From positions 1 through 64,000 of the forward strand of contig CAMUFL010000007.1 of NCBI GenBank assembly GCA_947088155.1: 64,000 bases of DNA. Direction: 5' to 3'. Positions within the stretch are counted from its first letter, which is position 1. The number at the start of each line of letters is the position of its first letter. Below the pieces are notes generated by a model. The model did no database searches. It had not been told where the DNA came from and saw nothing but the letters and a program-made list of their open reading frames with translations. This stretch comes from an uncultured Gardnerella sp. Lineage in GTDB: Bacteria > Actinomycetota > Actinomycetes > Actinomycetales > Bifidobacteriaceae. This document shows, piece after piece, positions 41,699-51,390 of the stretch. Both the position numbers and the translations under genes were made by a program.

Positions 41699-43132
41699 TT
41701 ACTTGTTGTGATTTTCTACGTAATTTTCGAGCAACTGCTCCCAGTCTGCTGGCTTAAAACCGGTAGCTTCTATTTTTGACAAATCTAGCGAGCAGTTGTG
41801 TGGACGAGGCGAACCGTGCGATATTCTTGCGTAGTCGTCTACAAGATTTGCCTCAATTTTGCTTGCGTCTGCTCCAATGCTAGAGAATACTTTTTCTGCA
41901 ATATCATGCCATGATGTAGATTTACCTGAGCATGTAAGATTGTAGGTTCCGTATTCTGCGTTTGTGTCTAAAAGATGGAATATTCCTTTAACTAAATCGC
42001 TTGCAAAAGTGAGTCTTCCAACTTGATCTATTGGCGCTTGAACGTTTACGTTTTCGCCATTATTGCAGCGGTTTGCAAAATCAATCATTCTGGTTACAAA
42101 ATTGTGTCCTTCGCCAACAATCCAGCTTGATCGAATAATGTAATGTTGCGAAACGTTTTCCACAAGAGCGTCGGCAGCGGCTTTTGTTTGACCATACACT
42201 CCGAGTGGGGAGAAGTCTTCTGTTTCTTTGTGGTATTCTTCACTTCCGTCGAAAACGTAGTCGCTAGAAATATGTATTAGCGTAATATGGTGGTCTTGCG
42301 CAATTTTTGCAAGATTTGCAACTCCCGTAACGTTGCTGCGCCATGCTTCGCGTCTTCCTTCTGGGGTTTCTGCTTTATCTACAGACGTGTATGCTGCAGT
42401 GTTAATAATTGTGCCGTATAAATCCCAGTCGTAGCTGTTGTAATCGGATTTATTTGCTATATCAAAGCTGTTTAAGTCTACGTATTCAAATCCCTCTAAA
42501 TTATGCTTTTGAGCGTAGTCTTTGATTGCGCGTCCAAGTTGTCCGTTGCATCCCGTTACGAGTGTGCGTTTTGGCGCCATTGGTTTTGCGTCTTTTAGCA
42601 TTGGATGGTGTAAGTCTGCTTCGCTGCGCTCGGATTCTTCGAGCGGTATTGGCCAGTTAATGTGTAATTCTGGGTCTGCGAGGTTCACAAAAGTGTATGT
42701 TTTCTTTTGTTCTAACGACCAGTGTGCATTTACTAAGTAAGTGTATGCTGTGCCGTCTTGCAGTGCTTGGAAGCTGTTGCCTACGCCTCTAGGAACGTAT
42801 ATTGCTTTGCTTGGGTTTAGTGTGGTTGTGTAAACTTGTCCGAAGCTTTCTCCTGGTCTTAAGTCAACCCATGCGCCGAATACTTCGCCTGTTGCGATGC
42901 TAATGTATTTATCCCATGGTTCTGCGTGTATGCCTCTGGTTACTCCGCGTTTTTCGTTGAACGAAATGTTGTTTTGCACAGGTCCAAAGTCTGGTAATCC
43001 TAGGGCAGTCATTTTGGCTCGTTGCCAGTTTTCTTTGAACCATCCTCGGTTATCTCCGTGTACCGGAAGGTCGAATACTAGCAGACCAGGAATGTTAGTT
43101 TTTGTAACGCTTAGTTCTTTTTCAAATTCCAT
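41699..43132 (-). CDS. rmlCD: Fused dTDP-4-dehydrorhamnose 3,5-epimerase / reductase (RmlC-RmlD)
   Basis: A bifunctional 477-residue enzyme. Residues 1-185 are a cupin-type RmlC (GDNRGWFKENWQRAKM, FNEKRGVTRGIHAEPWDKY). Residues 195-477 are an SDR-type RmlD with RTLVTGCNGQLGRAI, ISSDYVFDG and the catalytic YGQTK. The fusion is common in bifidobacteria. A TAGGATGCT ribosome site precedes the ATG. It sits between rmlB and rmlA and completes the rhamnose pathway in three genes. Confidence 0.95.
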   Translation of the reverse strand: MEFEKELSVTKTNIPGLLVFDLPVHGDNRGWFKENWQRAKMTALGLPDFGPVQNNISFNEKRGVTRGIHAEPWDKYISIATGEVFGAWVDLRPGESFGQVYTTTLNPSKAIYVPRGVGNSFQALQDGTAYTYLVNAHWSLEQKKTYTFVNLADPELHINWPIPLEESERSEADLHHPMLKDAKPMAPKRTLVTGCNGQLGRAIKDYAQKHNLEGFEYVDLNSFDIANKSDYNSYDWDLYGTIINTAAYTSVDKAETPEGRREAWRSNVTGVANLAKIAQDHHITLIHISSDYVFDGSEEYHKETEDFSPLGVYGQTKAAADALVENVSQHYIIRSSWIVGEGHNFVTRMIDFANRCNNGENVNVQAPIDQVGRLTFASDLVKGIFHLLDTNAEYGTYNLTCSGKSTSWHDIAEKVFSSIGADASKIEANLVDDYARISHGSPRPHNCSLDLSKIEATGFKPADWEQLLENYVENHNK

Positions 43133-43280
43133 AGCATCCTACAAATTCTTTTTATTTGTTATTAAATTCGTTTACTAAAGCAAGCAGAGCTGACTTTTAT
43201 AAAGCTTACAAAGTTTACAAAGCCTACAAAGCTTATGAGTTTATGAATTTTATAGACTTCATAACTCATAAGGGTGATTA

Positions 43281-44315
43281 TCACTGTCCTTGTGCTTTAT
43301 ACTTCGCTTCGGTTGCGCTTTTAGCGCCTTCCCACCATGCTCGATTTTCCGTGTACCATTTGATTGTTTGCTCTAAGCCTGTTGTAAAGTCTGTGTGCTT
43401 TGGCTTCCATCCAAGCTGCGTTTGCAATTTTGTGCTGTCGATTGCGTAACGGCGATCGTGGCCTGGGCGATCTTTTACAAGGTCAAAGTCGTCTGCATCT
43501 TTGCCCATCATTTCAAGAATCATGCGCAGAACTGTTATATTATTTTTTTCACCGTTTGCACCAATCAGGTACGTGTTTCCAAGTTCTCCCTTTGTTAGGA
43601 TTGTCCAAACAGCGCTGCTGTGGTCTTCAGTGTGAATCCAATCTCGCACGTTTAATCCTTGGCCGTATAACTTTGGTCGAATACCCTCTAAAATATTTGT
43701 GATTTGTCGAGGAATAAACTTTTCAACATGCTGGTATGGTCCGTAGTTGTTTGAGCAGTTGCTGATTGTTGTGTGCAAACCGTATGTGCGGGTCCATGCG
43801 CGTACAAGCATGTCGCTTGCAGCTTTTGTGGAGCTGTATGGGCTGGATGGGTGATACGGCGTTTCTTCAGTGAACTTGGCCGGGTCGTCTAATGCCAAAT
43901 CTCCGTACACTTCATCTGTGGAAATGTGATGGTATCGAATGCCATACTTTCTAACTGCCTCTAGCAGTCTAAAAGTGCCTTCAACGTTGGTTTTAAGGAA
44001 TGGTTCCGGGTCTGCAATGCTGTTGTCGTTATGCGATTCTGCAGCATAATGCACAATTGCATCGTGTCCTGGAACAATCTTATCCAAAAGGTCTGCATCG
44101 CAAATATTGCCGTGCACAAAATCAACTCTGTCTTCTGGCAGCCCTGCAATATTTTCAATATTTCCGGCGTAGGTGAGTGCGTCTAATACTGTTACATGAG
44201 TTTCTGGATGATTGTTCACTACGTAGTGCACAAAGTTAGATCCTATGAATCCGCATCCGCCGGTTACGATTATGTTTTTTGGCTCAAAATTTGTAGCGTT
44301 AGTCATATTTTCCAT
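43281..44315 (-). CDS. rmlB: dTDP-glucose 4,6-dehydratase
   Basis: Second step of dTDP-rhamnose synthesis. The 344-residue SDR-type enzyme has IIVTGGCGFIGSNFVHYV, HYAAESHND, STDEVYGDL, the catalytic YSSTKAASD and GSNN-type NNYGPYQ. Two start codons are possible (44315 and 44306); only the second has GGAAAAT close by, and the choice changes three residues. The 148-bp gap to rmlCD contains degenerate repeats of AAAGCTTAC (43200-43240). Confidence 0.95.
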   Translation of the reverse strand: MENMTNATNFEPKNIIVTGGCGFIGSNFVHYVVNNHPETHVTVLDALTYAGNIENIAGLPEDRVDFVHGNICDADLLDKIVPGHDAIVHYAAESHNDNSIADPEPFLKTNVEGTFRLLEAVRKYGIRYHHISTDEVYGDLALDDPAKFTEETPYHPSSPYSSTKAASDMLVRAWTRTYGLHTTISNCSNNYGPYQHVEKFIPRQITNILEGIRPKLYGQGLNVRDWIHTEDHSSAVWTILTKGELGNTYLIGANGEKNNITVLRMILEMMGKDADDFDLVKDRPGHDRRYAIDSTKLQTQLGWKPKHTDFTTGLEQTIKWYTENRAWWEGAKSATEAKYKAQGQ

Positions 44316-44349
44316 AATATCTTGTTATCTGCCTTTCTTGGAAAGATTT

Positions 44350-45114
44350 TTACGCTAAGCTTTTGCGCATTACATTAAACGCTGGTTCTGTGTCGCCGTC
44401 ATAAATCATGTGCGAATGTGAAAGCACAATGCAGCGAGAGCAAAGTTGCTTAATCTGATCTTCGCTGTGCGAAACAATTACCATTGTTTGCCCGCGTTTT
44501 TGCTGCTCTTTAAGCCTAGTAATGCACTTGTGTTGGAAAGCTTCATCTCCAACTGCAAGAATCTCATCAATGAGGAATATGTCCGGATCGCTGTGAACGG
44601 CCACAGAGAACGCTAATCGTAAGAACATTCCGGAAGAATAGAACTTAACTTCCGTGTCCATAAAAGGTTCTATTTCGCTAAAATCAACTATTGACTGATA
44701 TTTAGCGTCTATTTCTTCTTTTGTCATTCCAAGAATTGCGCCGTTAAGATACACGTTTTCGCGGCCAGTTAAGTCGGCTGCAAAACCAGCTCCAACTTCA
44801 ATCAATCCTGCGATTCTTCCACGCACGCAGACTTGGCCTTCGTCTGGTTGCATAACGCCGGAAAGCAGCTTTAACATTGTTGATTTTCCAGAACCGTTCA
44901 TGCCTATGAGTCCAACGGTTTCTCCGCGTTTAATAGCAAAATTAACGTTGTCTAAAGCTGTGAAATTTTGCGTTGCGTGCCTTTTTGACGGCGGTGTCAA
45001 TAAGTTTACTATCGATTCTTTAATTGAATGATTTGCACGTAGTGAAAATCGTTTGCTAACGTTGCAAACGTCTAACACAACGTCTTCTGGAAGAGTGTTG
45101 GAAAGCTTATTCAT
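44350..45114 (-). CDS. wzt: Polysaccharide ABC exporter, ATP-binding subunit (Wzt-like)
   Basis: ATPase for export of a finished polysaccharide chain. The 254 residues have Walker A GMNGSGKST, the ABC signature YSSGMFLRLAFSVAV and Walker B DIFLIDE. The short length shows there is no C-terminal carbohydrate-binding extension like that of E. coli O9a Wzt, so the type is closer to TagH/RgpD. GCAGGAGTTACAT precedes the ATG. It follows the permease gene by 50 bp. Confidence 0.9.
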   Translation of the reverse strand: MNKLSNTLPEDVVLDVCNVSKRFSLRANHSIKESIVNLLTPPSKRHATQNFTALDNVNFAIKRGETVGLIGMNGSGKSTMLKLLSGVMQPDEGQVCVRGRIAGLIEVGAGFAADLTGRENVYLNGAILGMTKEEIDAKYQSIVDFSEIEPFMDTEVKFYSSGMFLRLAFSVAVHSDPDIFLIDEILAVGDEAFQHKCITRLKEQQKRGQTMVIVSHSEDQIKQLCSRCIVLSHSHMIYDGDTEPAFNVMRKSLA

Positions 45115-45164
45115 ATGTAACTCCTGCGTAACTCCTAAAAGTAAATTCGCTAATCCTAAGCGGC

Positions 45165-46028
45165 TTAAATTTCCTGGGCGAACTTGCCTTCAAGATGTCT
45201 AAAAGTTCCTTCGCCAATGAGCAGAACTGCAAAAGCAACCAACAGGCTTTCGCAAAGTCTTAAGGACCATGCACCCGCAAATTGGAACGTGTGATCTGTG
45301 GCATTTAGCCAGAAGCCGCGGTGGAATGCTTCAACGCATATTGCAATAGGATTTGCGTAGTAGACTTCGAGTGCCCACGCTGGAACGTGAATGGCCACCA
45401 TTTGCCAAGTGTAAAAGCATGGAGCTAACCACACTGCAACCATTGCAACCAAGTCTGTAATATTTTCTGCATCCCTGTAGAAAACGTTAATTGCTCCAAA
45501 GAATAATCCAAGGCCGAAAGCAAACGTGCATACGCTTACGAACCCAACTATTGCCACTATTAAGCCGGCAAAATCTGGAATCCAGCCCATACATAAAGCG
45601 CCAATAATAAGAACTATTAATTGTGGGAAAAAGTGTACTAGAGCCACGCGCAACGATGCCAGCGGGAACAATTCTCTAGGCAAATAAATTTTTTGTATTA
45701 AACCAGCGTTGGAAAGTATTGATCTGGTGCAATTAGAGAACGCTTCCACAAAGAAATTCGTGACTATTATTCCGCTAAAAAGGTACAGTGGGTAGGCTTG
45801 AATTCCGCCTCCGCGGCCAAGCCCTAGGAAAATTCCCATTGCTACGTAAAACACTATAAATTGTGTAATCGGCTTCACATACGTCCAAGCCATGCCAAGC
45901 CAAGAGCCACGGTACCTAATACGCACTTCTTTTTTTACAAGTAGGTCAAGCAAATAAAGGTATCTTGGAATGTCAATCAGGCCTTTGCTTTTACCAGGAT
46001 GATAGATGGCGTCAGACTTTGCTGTCAT
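45165..46028 (-). CDS. wzm: Polysaccharide ABC exporter, permease subunit (Wzm-like)
   Basis: ABC-2 type permease of 287 residues with six membrane helices and the motif VRYRGSWLG-like RIRYRGSWLGMAWTYVKP, typical of Wzm/TagG/RgpC. The start at 46028 is chosen for AGAAAGGCAACG; an upstream ATG at 46064 has no ribosome site. It is the first gene of the minus-strand export and rhamnose operon and divergent from the epimerase gene at 46.2 kb. Confidence 0.9.
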   Translation of the reverse strand: MTAKSDAIYHPGKSKGLIDIPRYLYLLDLLVKKEVRIRYRGSWLGMAWTYVKPITQFIVFYVAMGIFLGLGRGGGIQAYPLYLFSGIIVTNFFVEAFSNCTRSILSNAGLIQKIYLPRELFPLASLRVALVHFFPQLIVLIIGALCMGWIPDFAGLIVAIVGFVSVCTFAFGLGLFFGAINVFYRDAENITDLVAMVAVWLAPCFYTWQMVAIHVPAWALEVYYANPIAICVEAFHRGFWLNATDHTFQFAGAWSLRLCESLLVAFAVLLIGEGTFRHLEGKFAQEI

Positions 46029-46205
46029 CGTTGCCTTTCTTACGAATTTAGCGGTATTGCACACTTACAACTTTGTTATAGTTTACATTTGGGGATTGAT
46101 TTGGGCTAATATCTCGCACGTGTTTTGTGTTAGGTTGCTTTTGTTTATAGCTTTACTGTGTTTGGTATGTTTGAAAGTTTTTATACGCTGCTAAACTTAA
46201 AAATT

Positions 46206-47048
46206 ATGAGTAAGCGAATTCTTGTTACCGGTGCTGGTGGTTATATTGGTCGTCATGTTGTTAAAGCGTTGTTGGATGCTGGTGCGCAAGTAATTGCGTC
46301 CGATTTGCGTCTTGACGGCGTTGACGAGCGTGCAACGCGTATTGAAGCGAATATTTTTAGCGATGATGCTGATTTGTTCACGAAGCTTGGGTCTCCAGAC
46401 GTTTGCTTGCACATGGCTTGGCGCAACGGTTTTAAGCATGCTGCAGACACGCATATGGAAGATTTATCGAACCATTATCGATTTATTCGTCTTATGCTTC
46501 AGGGTGGCCTAAAGCAGATTGCTGTTATGGGTTCAATGCACGAAGTTGGCTACTGGGAGGGCGCTATTGACGAGAACACGCCTTGCAAGCCAGCTTCCAT
46601 GTATGGCATTTCTAAGAATGCTTTGCGTGAAGCTACTTTGCTTTTGGGCAAAGAGTATGATGCCACTGTTCAGTGGATTCGCGCGTACTACATTGTTGGT
46701 GACGACGCTCGCGGAAACTCCATTTTCTCTAAGCTTCTTCAGGCTGCGCAGGAAGGCAAGAAGACTTTTCCGTTTACTACTGGCAAGAACAAGTACGATT
46801 TTATTAACGTAGATGTGTTAGCTAAGCAGATTGCTGCAACCGTTTTACAAAACAAGGTAAATGGTGTTATTAATTGCTGCACGGGTGAGCCTGTTTCGTT
46901 GGCGGATCGCGTTGAGCGTTACATTCGTGAGAATAATCTCGATATTTCGCTTGAATATGGCGCATTCCCTGATAGACCATACGATTCTCCAGCAGTTTGG
47001 GGAGATAATAGCAAAATTTCCGAGATTATGAGTGATTTTCTAAAATAA
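46206..47048 (+). CDS. NAD-dependent sugar epimerase/dehydratase
   Basis: An extended short-chain dehydrogenase of 280 residues with the NAD-binding RILVTGAGGYIGRHVVKA and catalytic YGISK. It is shorter than RmlB or GalE and its sugar substrate cannot be told. The start at 46206 begins the family motif; an in-frame ATG 16 codons upstream adds a non-conserved stretch. No clear ribosome site is present. It lies next to a GtrB-like gene, suggesting it prepares or modifies a sugar for the same glycan. Confidence 0.8.
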   Translation: MSKRILVTGAGGYIGRHVVKALLDAGAQVIASDLRLDGVDERATRIEANIFSDDADLFTKLGSPDVCLHMAWRNGFKHAADTHMEDLSNHYRFIRLMLQGGLKQIAVMGSMHEVGYWEGAIDENTPCKPASMYGISKNALREATLLLGKEYDATVQWIRAYYIVGDDARGNSIFSKLLQAAQEGKKTFPFTTGKNKYDFINVDVLAKQIAATVLQNKVNGVINCCTGEPVSLADRVERYIRENNLDISLEYGAFPDRPYDSPAVWGDNSKISEIMSDFLK

Positions 47049-47112
47049 TTATTGAAAATCGTTAGTTTCTGGATTTTTATTGCTAAATTGTGGTTTTTAG
47101 AAAGGATTAATA

Positions 47113-48084
47113 TTGCCTGAAACATTGCAAAACGGCAAGCGCCCATGCGTATATTTTGTTCTTCCTTGCTACAATGAGGAGCCTGTTCTTCCTCAGACTT
47201 CCAGTATTCTTTTAAGCAAAGTTACTTTTCTTATTGAAAATAAGATTATTTCGGATTCTAGCCGTATTCTTTTTGTTGACGATGGCTCTAAAGATTCAAC
47301 TTGGAATATTATTTGCGATTTGCACAAGTCGAATCCTTCGCTTTTTGGCGGAGTAAAGCTTGCGCATAATCGTGGTCATCAGAATGCTTTGCTTGCTGGC
47401 TTAACTACAGCATATAAATCTGGTTGCGATGCTGCAATTTCTATGGATGCCGATTTGCAAGACGATGTTAATGTTGTTGATGAGTTTATTGCAAAGTATG
47501 TTGAAGGCTACGAGGTTGTGTATGGCGTTCGCTCGTCTAGGGAAACAGACACGTGGTTTAAGCGCAACACTGCATTAGCTTTTTACAGTGTTTTTAAGTG
47601 GATGGGCGCAGAAACTGTGCCAAATCATGCCGATTATAGGCTTATGGGCAAGAATGCGTTGAAGGCTCTTTTGGAATACAAAGAGGTTAATCTTTTCTTG
47701 CGTGGCATAGTGCCGTCGATTGGTTTTAAGTCAACAAAAGTTGAGTATGTGCGCGGAAAGCGCGAAGCTGGTGTGTCTAAGTATCCGCTTAAAAAGATGA
47801 TTTCGTTTGCTATAGACGGCATTACGTCTTTTTCCACTAAGCCTTTGAGCTTCGTTACTTTTGCAGGATTTGCGTCTATTTTAGTTTCGCTATGCGTGTT
47901 CGTTTACGTAATAGTTTCTGTTTTGCAAGGGAAAGCCGTTGCAGGCTGGGGTTCTATTATGTTCTCAATGTGGTTTATTGGCGGATTGATTATGCTTTCA
48001 ATTGGCATTGTGGGCGAATATGTTGGAAAGATTTACATGGAATCTAAGCATCGCCCACGTTACGAGATTGAAACTACTATTTAG
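47113..48084 (+). CDS. GtrB-like polyprenyl-phosphate glycosyltransferase (GT2)
   Basis: A 323-residue GT2 enzyme with VYFVLPCYNEEPVLPQT, ILFVDDGSKDSTW, MDADLQDD and RSSRETDTWFKR, and two C-terminal membrane helices (FAGFASILVSLCVFVYVIV and an SMWFIGGLIMLSIG-like one). These are features of GtrB/DPM1-type enzymes that make polyprenyl-phosphate-glucose or a similar donor. The start is TTG, supported by AAAGGATTAATA. It converges with the GtrII-like gene, its likely partner. Four 8-bp repeats of AGGTATCT overlap its stop. Confidence 0.85.
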   Translation: MPETLQNGKRPCVYFVLPCYNEEPVLPQTSSILLSKVTFLIENKIISDSSRILFVDDGSKDSTWNIICDLHKSNPSLFGGVKLAHNRGHQNALLAGLTTAYKSGCDAAISMDADLQDDVNVVDEFIAKYVEGYEVVYGVRSSRETDTWFKRNTALAFYSVFKWMGAETVPNHADYRLMGKNALKALLEYKEVNLFLRGIVPSIGFKSTKVEYVRGKREAGVSKYPLKKMISFAIDGITSFSTKPLSFVTFAGFASILVSLCVFVYVIVSVLQGKAVAGWGSIMFSMWFIGGLIMLSIGIVGEYVGKIYMESKHRPRYEIETTI

Positions 48085-48114
48085 GTATCTAGGTATTTAG
48101 GTATCTAGGTATCT
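48083..48114. repeat. 8-bp tandem repeat overlapping the GtrB-like gene stop
   Basis: AGGTATCT, AGGTATTT, AGGTATCT, AGGTATCT in a row. They start at the TAG stop and fill the gap to the convergent gene. Confidence 0.85.
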
Positions 48115-48131
48115 AAATTCTTAACTTCTAC

Positions 48132-49826
48132 TTAGTGCTTATTTTGCACTGGTTCAGAGAATTTTACGATTATATACTTGTTATCTAAAACAGTAGTGCA
48201 TTTATTCGAAGGCCAAGAAGGCAGATTTTGTACGGCCTTTTCTGCGTTTATATAAGCGGATGCTAATACAGGAGTTTCCATCTTAAATCCAGTAGCTGAG
48301 CGTATGAAACCAGCTTTTACCCATGTGCCGTGAGTAGTTGAGAATCCAATCTCAAGCATTGATCGCCCAATAAGTTCAAGCTGATCTGACTTAAATTCAC
48401 TAGGATTGTAGTCTGCTATGTGATTGCCAACGAATACTACTTTAAGCGGATTTTTATGATTTGCTTGTATTGCTTCTATTCTTCTAACAACATCTTGAGC
48501 AATGTAATAGTCTTGGTTGTAAGTCATGTATTCCGTGTAATACAAGCGGTTTACTGTAAACGACTGACTTAATCCAATAATTGCTAGAAGAACGCACGCA
48601 ATAATTGTTGTTAAAGTCTTTTTGCTAAATTGCATAATGTAATGCAACAAATACATGCATGCAAAAGCTCCAGCAAGAGGGTAGGTTAGTTCCGTTCGCG
48701 CTATTCCAGATGTGCCAAGTATTACGCTCATCATCATAGGACTTGCAGCTATAGCAATAGCAAAAATAATAGTAAAAGCGTTAAGTTTTTTACCAATAAC
48801 TTGAACAGTGACTAATAACACTAAAGCGATTAATGCGATTGTTATAAATACACTATGGAATATTGTTCTTCCTAGATACATGCTTTTTGCATGCGAAAGT
48901 ATGGCATGAATGATTTTTAATATAGGGTCTTTACCCCAACGCATTTGTTCTTTAATGTACGGATCAACGAAGGTGTGGTTGGCGGCTATAACAATCTTGT
49001 TCAAAATTGCATAGCATGCATAGCTTGCTATAAACACGCAAATATACGTAAAAACGTAAGTTACTATGTTCTTGAATTTGCACGCATAGTCGCCTTTAAC
49101 CATTAATGCAATCATGGCTGTTCCAGCAATAAAAATAGTAGTCATTGCTAAGTAGATAGTGAAACCAAAAACTGCAAAAACAAGTGCCATTAATGCGTAT
49201 GTTAAAAGAGTTTTAAGCTGCTTTCGATTTTGGTACGCGTTGTGCGTGCACATAAGCGATATGCTAACAAACATTAGCGCACAAGCTACGTCATCTCCCA
49301 TAAGCAAGAATCCAAGCATTTCTGCAAGAATAGGAGCGCTTATAAACGGAATCATAAATAAAGCTGGATGGAATTTTGTGCTTGAATTATGCGCTTTGCT
49401 AAACAAATATGCCCATGTTGTTGCAGCCGCAAAAAGCGCAAGAACCATTAAGATTCCAGCTAATGAATTGTTATACCAGTATCTTCCTGTAACGTACTTA
49501 AAAGCAAGCAATCCAAAGCGTTCTAGGCGTATCCAAGAATTGTAAAGATCCTTTGAGCGCGCAATCATCTCTTCTGTGTCTATAGAAAAAGTGTTAGAAA
49601 AAGCTTTTTGACCGTATGCAATAATCAAAAAAATCGCGCTTATTGCAAGTTCAACAACATTAGATTTGCAAAAATTAAGGAAGTCCTTAAAAGAATACGT
49701 TTTTTCTATAGTTGCTGCAGTTGTGCTAGTTGAGTTGCTTTTTTTGCCGCATTTTGCGAGTGTAGATGAATTTTGTAGTTGATTAGTGTTTAATTCTTTA
49801 ATACAACTAGAGACAGTTTGATTCAT
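48132..49826 (-). CDS. GtrII-like polytopic glucosyltransferase
   Basis: A 564-residue protein with about 10-12 membrane helices. The first loop reads NTFSIDTEEMIARSKDLYNSWI and then RLERFGLL, which fits the D(T/S)E..W..xGRFGL pattern of GtrII-type glucosyltransferases that decorate surface polysaccharide from a polyprenyl-phosphate donor. The remainder of the protein is membrane helices and a soluble C-terminal tail (about 420-564). GAAGGGTTGTAGC precedes the ATG. It converges with the GtrB-like gene; a GtrA flippase is not seen in the window. Confidence 0.68.
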   Translation of the reverse strand: MNQTVSSCIKELNTNQLQNSSTLAKCGKKSNSTSTTAATIEKTYSFKDFLNFCKSNVVELAISAIFLIIAYGQKAFSNTFSIDTEEMIARSKDLYNSWIRLERFGLLAFKYVTGRYWYNNSLAGILMVLALFAAATTWAYLFSKAHNSSTKFHPALFMIPFISAPILAEMLGFLLMGDDVACALMFVSISLMCTHNAYQNRKQLKTLLTYALMALVFAVFGFTIYLAMTTIFIAGTAMIALMVKGDYACKFKNIVTYVFTYICVFIASYACYAILNKIVIAANHTFVDPYIKEQMRWGKDPILKIIHAILSHAKSMYLGRTIFHSVFITIALIALVLLVTVQVIGKKLNAFTIIFAIAIAASPMMMSVILGTSGIARTELTYPLAGAFACMYLLHYIMQFSKKTLTTIIACVLLAIIGLSQSFTVNRLYYTEYMTYNQDYYIAQDVVRRIEAIQANHKNPLKVVFVGNHIADYNPSEFKSDQLELIGRSMLEIGFSTTHGTWVKAGFIRSATGFKMETPVLASAYINAEKAVQNLPSWPSNKCTTVLDNKYIIVKFSEPVQNKH

Positions 49827-49982
49827 GCTACAACCCTTCTATGCGTTTAATCTGTAGATACTTACTGTAATTGTATTACAAGATTTTTAATACGTATTCA
49901 ACAATCTAAAAACTGATTACGTTTAGTAGTACAATAGACATGATTTGTGCTATTTTACCGATTAGTGTGCAATGGAGACGAT

Positions 49983-51293
49983 ATGAATCCTGCAATTTCC
50001 ATAGTGGTTCCTGCGTATAACAAAGATCCATATATTAAACAGTGCATGGATTCACTTGTTAATCAAACTCTTAAAAACATTGAGATTATTGTTGTTGACG
50101 ACGCTAGTACAGATAATACTTTGCAGATTTTGCGCGATTACGAGAAAAAAGATTCTAGAGTAAAAATTATTGCTAAGACTTTGAACGGCGGATTGCATAT
50201 GGCTCGTAAAACCGCTGTTCAGGCAACTAGCGGAGATTATGTTCTTTTTGTTGACGCAGACGATGAGATTGAGCTTAAAGCTTGCGAAGTTCTTTACTTG
50301 TACGTCAGTAGTCATCCAGCAGATATATTGCATTTTGGTGTTTCTATTCATCCAGAAGGCAAATCGGACGAAAATTTTGCATACAGTTACGATCAAATGT
50401 ATGCGCAAACAAATGGTGATCAAGCGGGAGACAATATTATAAAATCGTCGTTCTCTAGCGATCTTCCACATTGGATGCCTTGGAATGTAATAACAGCACT
50501 TTTTAATGGCGATTTAATACGAGCTTCTTTTGAAAAAACAGTTTCTACTAGACTCACTAAAGTTGAAGACGCATACGAATACTTTGTAACAGCATCTTCT
50601 GCTAAGACTTTGAAGGACTTAACGGCGTTCCGCGCGCTTAAATACCATATTGGCAGAGGAATTTCTGGAAGATCTAAAATAAGCGTTGAAAGATTTAGCA
50701 CAGAGCAGAAATATATTAAAGATGTTGTGAATGCTTTTTGCGATTTTGCTAAGGATTTTGTTGACGATTCCAATGGTTCTTTTGTTAATGATTCTTTCGA
50801 CGATTCCGAGTTGAAAAGTCGCAAGCAGACCGTTAAAGAAGCTGCGCAATGGTTTAGTAATCGCGCTTTGAAAATAGTAAAAGATGAGTTCTCTACAAGA
50901 CTAAAAGTTGAGGATTTTCAAGAAGCCATAAACGCTGTTATTGAAACATGGGGATTAGAGCGTGCGTGCTTGATTGTGCTCGAAGAGCTTGTAGACCTTA
51001 TGAATCAGGTTGTAGAAAGCGATTGTATAATAAAACACGGTTCAGCATGTGATGTTCTTCTTAACGTTTACCGAAACATTAAACCAGATAGTTTTAATGA
51101 TTCACAGAACGCAACTTATGCTGAGCAAGTAGACTTAATGTCTTTGCACATTATGCAGGTTCATCAACAAAAATATGAAGAAGAACAAAAAAGACTGCAG
51201 GTTGAGCAGCAAAAACTTTATGACGAAATGCCGGCTTATATGAAAGCAGCAAAGAAGATAAAATACTTAGTTAAATCGAAAATAAATAAGTAA
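49983..51293 (+). CDS. GT2-family glycosyltransferase
   Basis: A 436-residue glycosyltransferase with ISIVVPAYNKDPYIKQC, EIIVVDDASTDNTL, FVDADDE (the DXD-type site) and a long C-terminal extension without known fold and ending in a charged coiled-coil-like region (KYEEEQKRLQVEQQK). The start at 49983 is chosen for TGGAGACGAT; an upstream ATG has none. It begins the plus-strand glycan operon and is divergent from the GtrII-like gene. The acceptor and donor cannot be told. Confidence 0.85.
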   Translation: MNPAISIVVPAYNKDPYIKQCMDSLVNQTLKNIEIIVVDDASTDNTLQILRDYEKKDSRVKIIAKTLNGGLHMARKTAVQATSGDYVLFVDADDEIELKACEVLYLYVSSHPADILHFGVSIHPEGKSDENFAYSYDQMYAQTNGDQAGDNIIKSSFSSDLPHWMPWNVITALFNGDLIRASFEKTVSTRLTKVEDAYEYFVTASSAKTLKDLTAFRALKYHIGRGISGRSKISVERFSTEQKYIKDVVNAFCDFAKDFVDDSNGSFVNDSFDDSELKSRKQTVKEAAQWFSNRALKIVKDEFSTRLKVEDFQEAINAVIETWGLERACLIVLEELVDLMNQVVESDCIIKHGSACDVLLNVYRNIKPDSFNDSQNATYAEQVDLMSLHIMQVHQQKYEEEQKRLQVEQQKLYDEMPAYMKAAKKIKYLVKSKINK

Positions 51294-51390
51294 AAATTAC
51301 GAAAAACCGAAAAATAATCGAAAAATAACCTAGAAAACTACAATTTTAGCGAATAGTAATCAAAATTAATTAAGAAAATTGGGAGATAAC